The notes below the pieces were generated by a model that was given only the letters and a program-made list of their open reading frames with translations, was not told the origin of the DNA and did not search any database. DNA of 6,488 nucleotides, taken from positions 1 to 6,488 of the forward strand of contig RFIV01000255.1 in assembly GCA_003695085.1 (NCBI GenBank), in the 5' to 3' direction. The translations under genes and the position numbers were made by a program. Below, piece after piece: positions 4,625-6,488 of the stretch (its first letter is position 1; each line of letters begins with the position of its first letter). This DNA comes from Gammaproteobacteria bacterium (GTDB taxonomy: Bacteria > Pseudomonadota > Gammaproteobacteria > Pseudomonadales > Oleiphilaceae).

Positions 4625-6488
4625 ATGAGTAACCAATACCCCGGCATCGAAAAGTATCCGCACTTGCTGGCGCCCCTGGATCTGGGGTTTACCACGCTTA
4701 AAAACCGTGTCCTCATGGGCTCCATGCATACGGGACTTGAAGAAACCAAAAACGGATTTGAGCGCATGGCAGCGTTTTACGCCGAGCGCGCGCGTGGTCA
4801 GGTCGGCCTGATTGTAACCGGCGGCATTGCGCCCAACGAGGCCGGTATGGTCGGTCCTGGCGCGGCACGGATGGAAACGGATGAAGATGCCGGCCATCAC
4901 AAGGTGGTCACTGAGGCGGTTCATGAAGCAGGCGGCAAGATCTGCATGCAGATTCTCCACGCAGGCCGGTACGCCTACCATCCGAAACTGGTCGCACCTT
5001 CGGCCATTCAGGCGCCCATCAACCCCTTCCGTCCTCGTGAATTGACGACAGAAGAAGTCTGGCAGGAAATCGAGGCCTTCGTGAACTGTGCCGAGAAAGC
5101 GCAGCAAGCCGGCTACGACGGCGTTGAGGTCATGGGATCCGAGGGATACTTCATCAACCAGTTCATTGTCGAGCACACCAACAAGCGTACGGATGAATTT
5201 GGTGGCAGTTATGAAAACCGCATGCGTGTGCCGGTCGAAATCGTCAAGCGCATCCGGGAACGTGTCGGCGAAAATTTCATCATTATCTATCGCCTGTCCA
5301 TGCTTGACCTGATTGAGGATGGAAGCAGCTGGGAAGAGGTGGTTCAGCTGGCCAAGGCAATCGAAAAGGCAGGCGCGACCATCATCAATACAGGCATCGG
5401 CTGGCACGAAGCACGCGTCCCCACCATCGCAACCATGGTGCCGCGCGCATTCTTCACCAAGGTCACGGCCCGCCTGAAGGGCGAGGTTTCCATTCCGCTG
5501 GTCACAACAAACCGTATCAATATGCCGTCTGTTGCGGAAAAGGTACTGGCGGATGGCGATGCCGACATGGTGTCCATGGCACGACCGTTCCTGGCCGATC
5601 CGGACCTGGTGCTCAAGGCCATGGAAGATCGGGAGCAGGAGGTCAACACCTGTATCGGCTGTAACCAGGCCTGTCTGGACCACACCTTTGCAATGAAGCT
5701 GACCTCGTGCCTGGTCAACCCGCGTGCCTGCCACGAAACTGAGCTGAACTATCTGCCTGCGGCCACCAGAAAGAAGGTTGCTGTTGTCGGTGCCGGTCCT
5801 GCAGGCCTGGCGTGTGCAACGATTGCTGCCCAGCGTGGTCACGAGGTGCATCTGTTCGAGGCTTCCGATCAGGTGGGCGGTCAGTTCAACGTGGCCAAAC
5901 TGATTCCGGGCAAGGAGGAGTTCTACGAAACCCTGCGTTATTTCTCCGTGATGATTGAAAAAACAGGCGTCAACCTGCACCTGAATACGCGGGTGGATGC
6001 AGAGAAGCTTGCGGACGGTGGTTTCGACGAAGTCGTCCTGGCAACCGGCATCAAGCCGCGCACGCCAGACATCGAGGGCATTGATCATCCCAAGGTCATG
6101 GGGTATCTGGACTGCCTGCTGCAACGCAAGCCGGTTGGACGAAAAGTCGCGATTGTCGGCGCAGGGGGGATCGGCTTTGATGTGGCTGAATACCTGACGC
6201 ACGAAGGCGAGTCACCAAGCAAAGTGCCCGAGCTCTTTGCAGAAGAATGGGGGGTCGACCTGACAGTCAGTCACCGTGGTGGCCTGACGGCGCCGCATCC
6301 TCACCCGGCACCCCGTGAGGTCTATCTCCTGCAGCGCAAGACGTCCAAGGTTGGCAAGAATCTGGGCAAGACAACGGGCTGGATTCATCGGGCCTCACTG
6401 AAGATGAAGGGCGTTCAGATGATGGGCGGCTGTGAGTATGTGCGTATCAGTGACGAAGGCTTCCATATCCGTGTGAACGGTGAAGACA
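4625..6488 (+). CDS. fadH: 2,4-dienoyl-CoA reductase (NADPH), 3' end outside window
   Basis: FadH reduces 2,4-dienoyl-CoA to an enoyl-CoA with NADPH, allowing beta-oxidation of fatty acids with double bonds at even positions. The window holds 621 codons with no stop; E. coli FadH has about 672 residues, so roughly the last 50 are missing. Residues about 12-340 form the FMN-binding TIM barrel of the Old Yellow Enzyme family. The catalytic Tyr175 (in GSEGYFINQF) and His261 (in GIGWHEARVPTIA) correspond to E. coli Tyr166 and His252 with the same offset of 9. The 4Fe-4S cysteines are Cys343, Cys346, Cys350 and Cys362, in the pattern C-x2-C-x3-C-x11-C. The FAD-binding motif VVGAGPAGLA (387-396) is followed by EASDQVGGQF (412-421), and the NADPH site VAIVGAGGIGFDVAEYL lies at 508-524. 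All key residues are intact, so the enzyme should be active. It is divergent from the AraC-family regulator. Other reductases of this multidomain family are possible, but the active-site match favours FadH. Confidence 0.95.
   Translation, partial: MSNQYPGIEKYPHLLAPLDLGFTTLKNRVLMGSMHTGLEETKNGFERMAAFYAERARGQVGLIVTGGIAPNEAGMVGPGAARMETDEDAGHHKVVTEAVHEAGGKICMQILHAGRYAYHPKLVAPSAIQAPINPFRPRELTTEEVWQEIEAFVNCAEKAQQAGYDGVEVMGSEGYFINQFIVEHTNKRTDEFGGSYENRMRVPVEIVKRIRERVGENFIIIYRLSMLDLIEDGSSWEEVVQLAKAIEKAGATIINTGIGWHEARVPTIATMVPRAFFTKVTARLKGEVSIPLVTTNRINMPSVAEKVLADGDADMVSMARPFLADPDLVLKAMEDREQEVNTCIGCNQACLDHTFAMKLTSCLVNPRACHETELNYLPAATRKKVAVVGAGPAGLACATIAAQRGHEVHLFEASDQVGGQFNVAKLIPGKEEFYETLRYFSVMIEKTGVNLHLNTRVDAEKLADGGFDEVVLATGIKPRTPDIEGIDHPKVMGYLDCLLQRKPVGRKVAIVGAGGIGFDVAEYLTHEGESPSKVPELFAEEWGVDLTVSHRGGLTAPHPHPAPREVYLLQRKTSKVGKNLGKTTGWIHRASLKMKGVQMMGGCEYVRISDEGFHIRVNGED

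Noticed and set aside
4535..6202. A 555-residue open frame on the minus strand
   Set aside because: It lies entirely opposite fadH, whose catalytic, iron-sulphur and cofactor residues are all intact. The antisense translation is rich in His, Cys and Arg without domain patterns, as expected of a codon-bias shadow.

Overview
The window looks like chromosomal DNA of a gammaproteobacterium of the Pseudomonas/Marinobacter/Alcanivorax type. The glyoxalase I and the 2,4-dienoyl-CoA reductase are close to their Escherichia coli counterparts, the two tRNAs carry encoded CCA ends and gammaproteobacterial sequences, and GC content is moderately high. Genus cannot be fixed from this sequence alone. I see no phage, transposon, CRISPR or plasmid signature.

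Layout, left to right. (1) A coiled-coil protein of unknown function on the plus strand, open at the left edge, ends at 595. (2) Convergent to it is a small secreted acidic protein of unknown function on the minus strand (612-1106). (3) A gap of about 310 bases holds the divergent control region and no gene. (4) A plus-strand set follows: a DUF2846-like lipoprotein (1416-2270), a 60-residue unknown protein (2318-2500) and glyoxalase I gloA (2506-2889). Their close spacing suggests one transcript. (5) A strong promoter at 2960-2987 (TTGACA-N16-TAAAAT, A-tracts upstream, GC-rich bases downstream) drives a two-gene tRNA unit, tRNA-Val(TAC) and tRNA-Asp(GTC). (6) A sparse stretch from 3177 to about 3490 has an inverted repeat, a possible 26-codon very acidic small ORF with a good ribosome binding site, and alternating complementary segments at the end of the next gene. 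(7) An AraC-family regulator on the minus strand (3492-4514) is divergent from (8) the 2,4-dienoyl-CoA reductase gene fadH on the plus strand, which starts at 4625 and runs off the right edge with 621 codons visible.

How the genes fit together: the regulator and fadH share an intergenic region of about 110 bases, so the regulator is a reasonable candidate to control fadH, which serves beta-oxidation of unsaturated fatty acids. gloA detoxifies methylglyoxal. Its grouping with the lipoprotein and small protein may reflect shared transcription rather than shared function. Most of the window is ordinary core-genome content. The items most worth checking are the acidic small ORF with its overlapping hairpins, the uncharacterised secreted and coiled-coil proteins, and the 60-residue protein before gloA. 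I do not see convincing evidence for a new multi-gene system.
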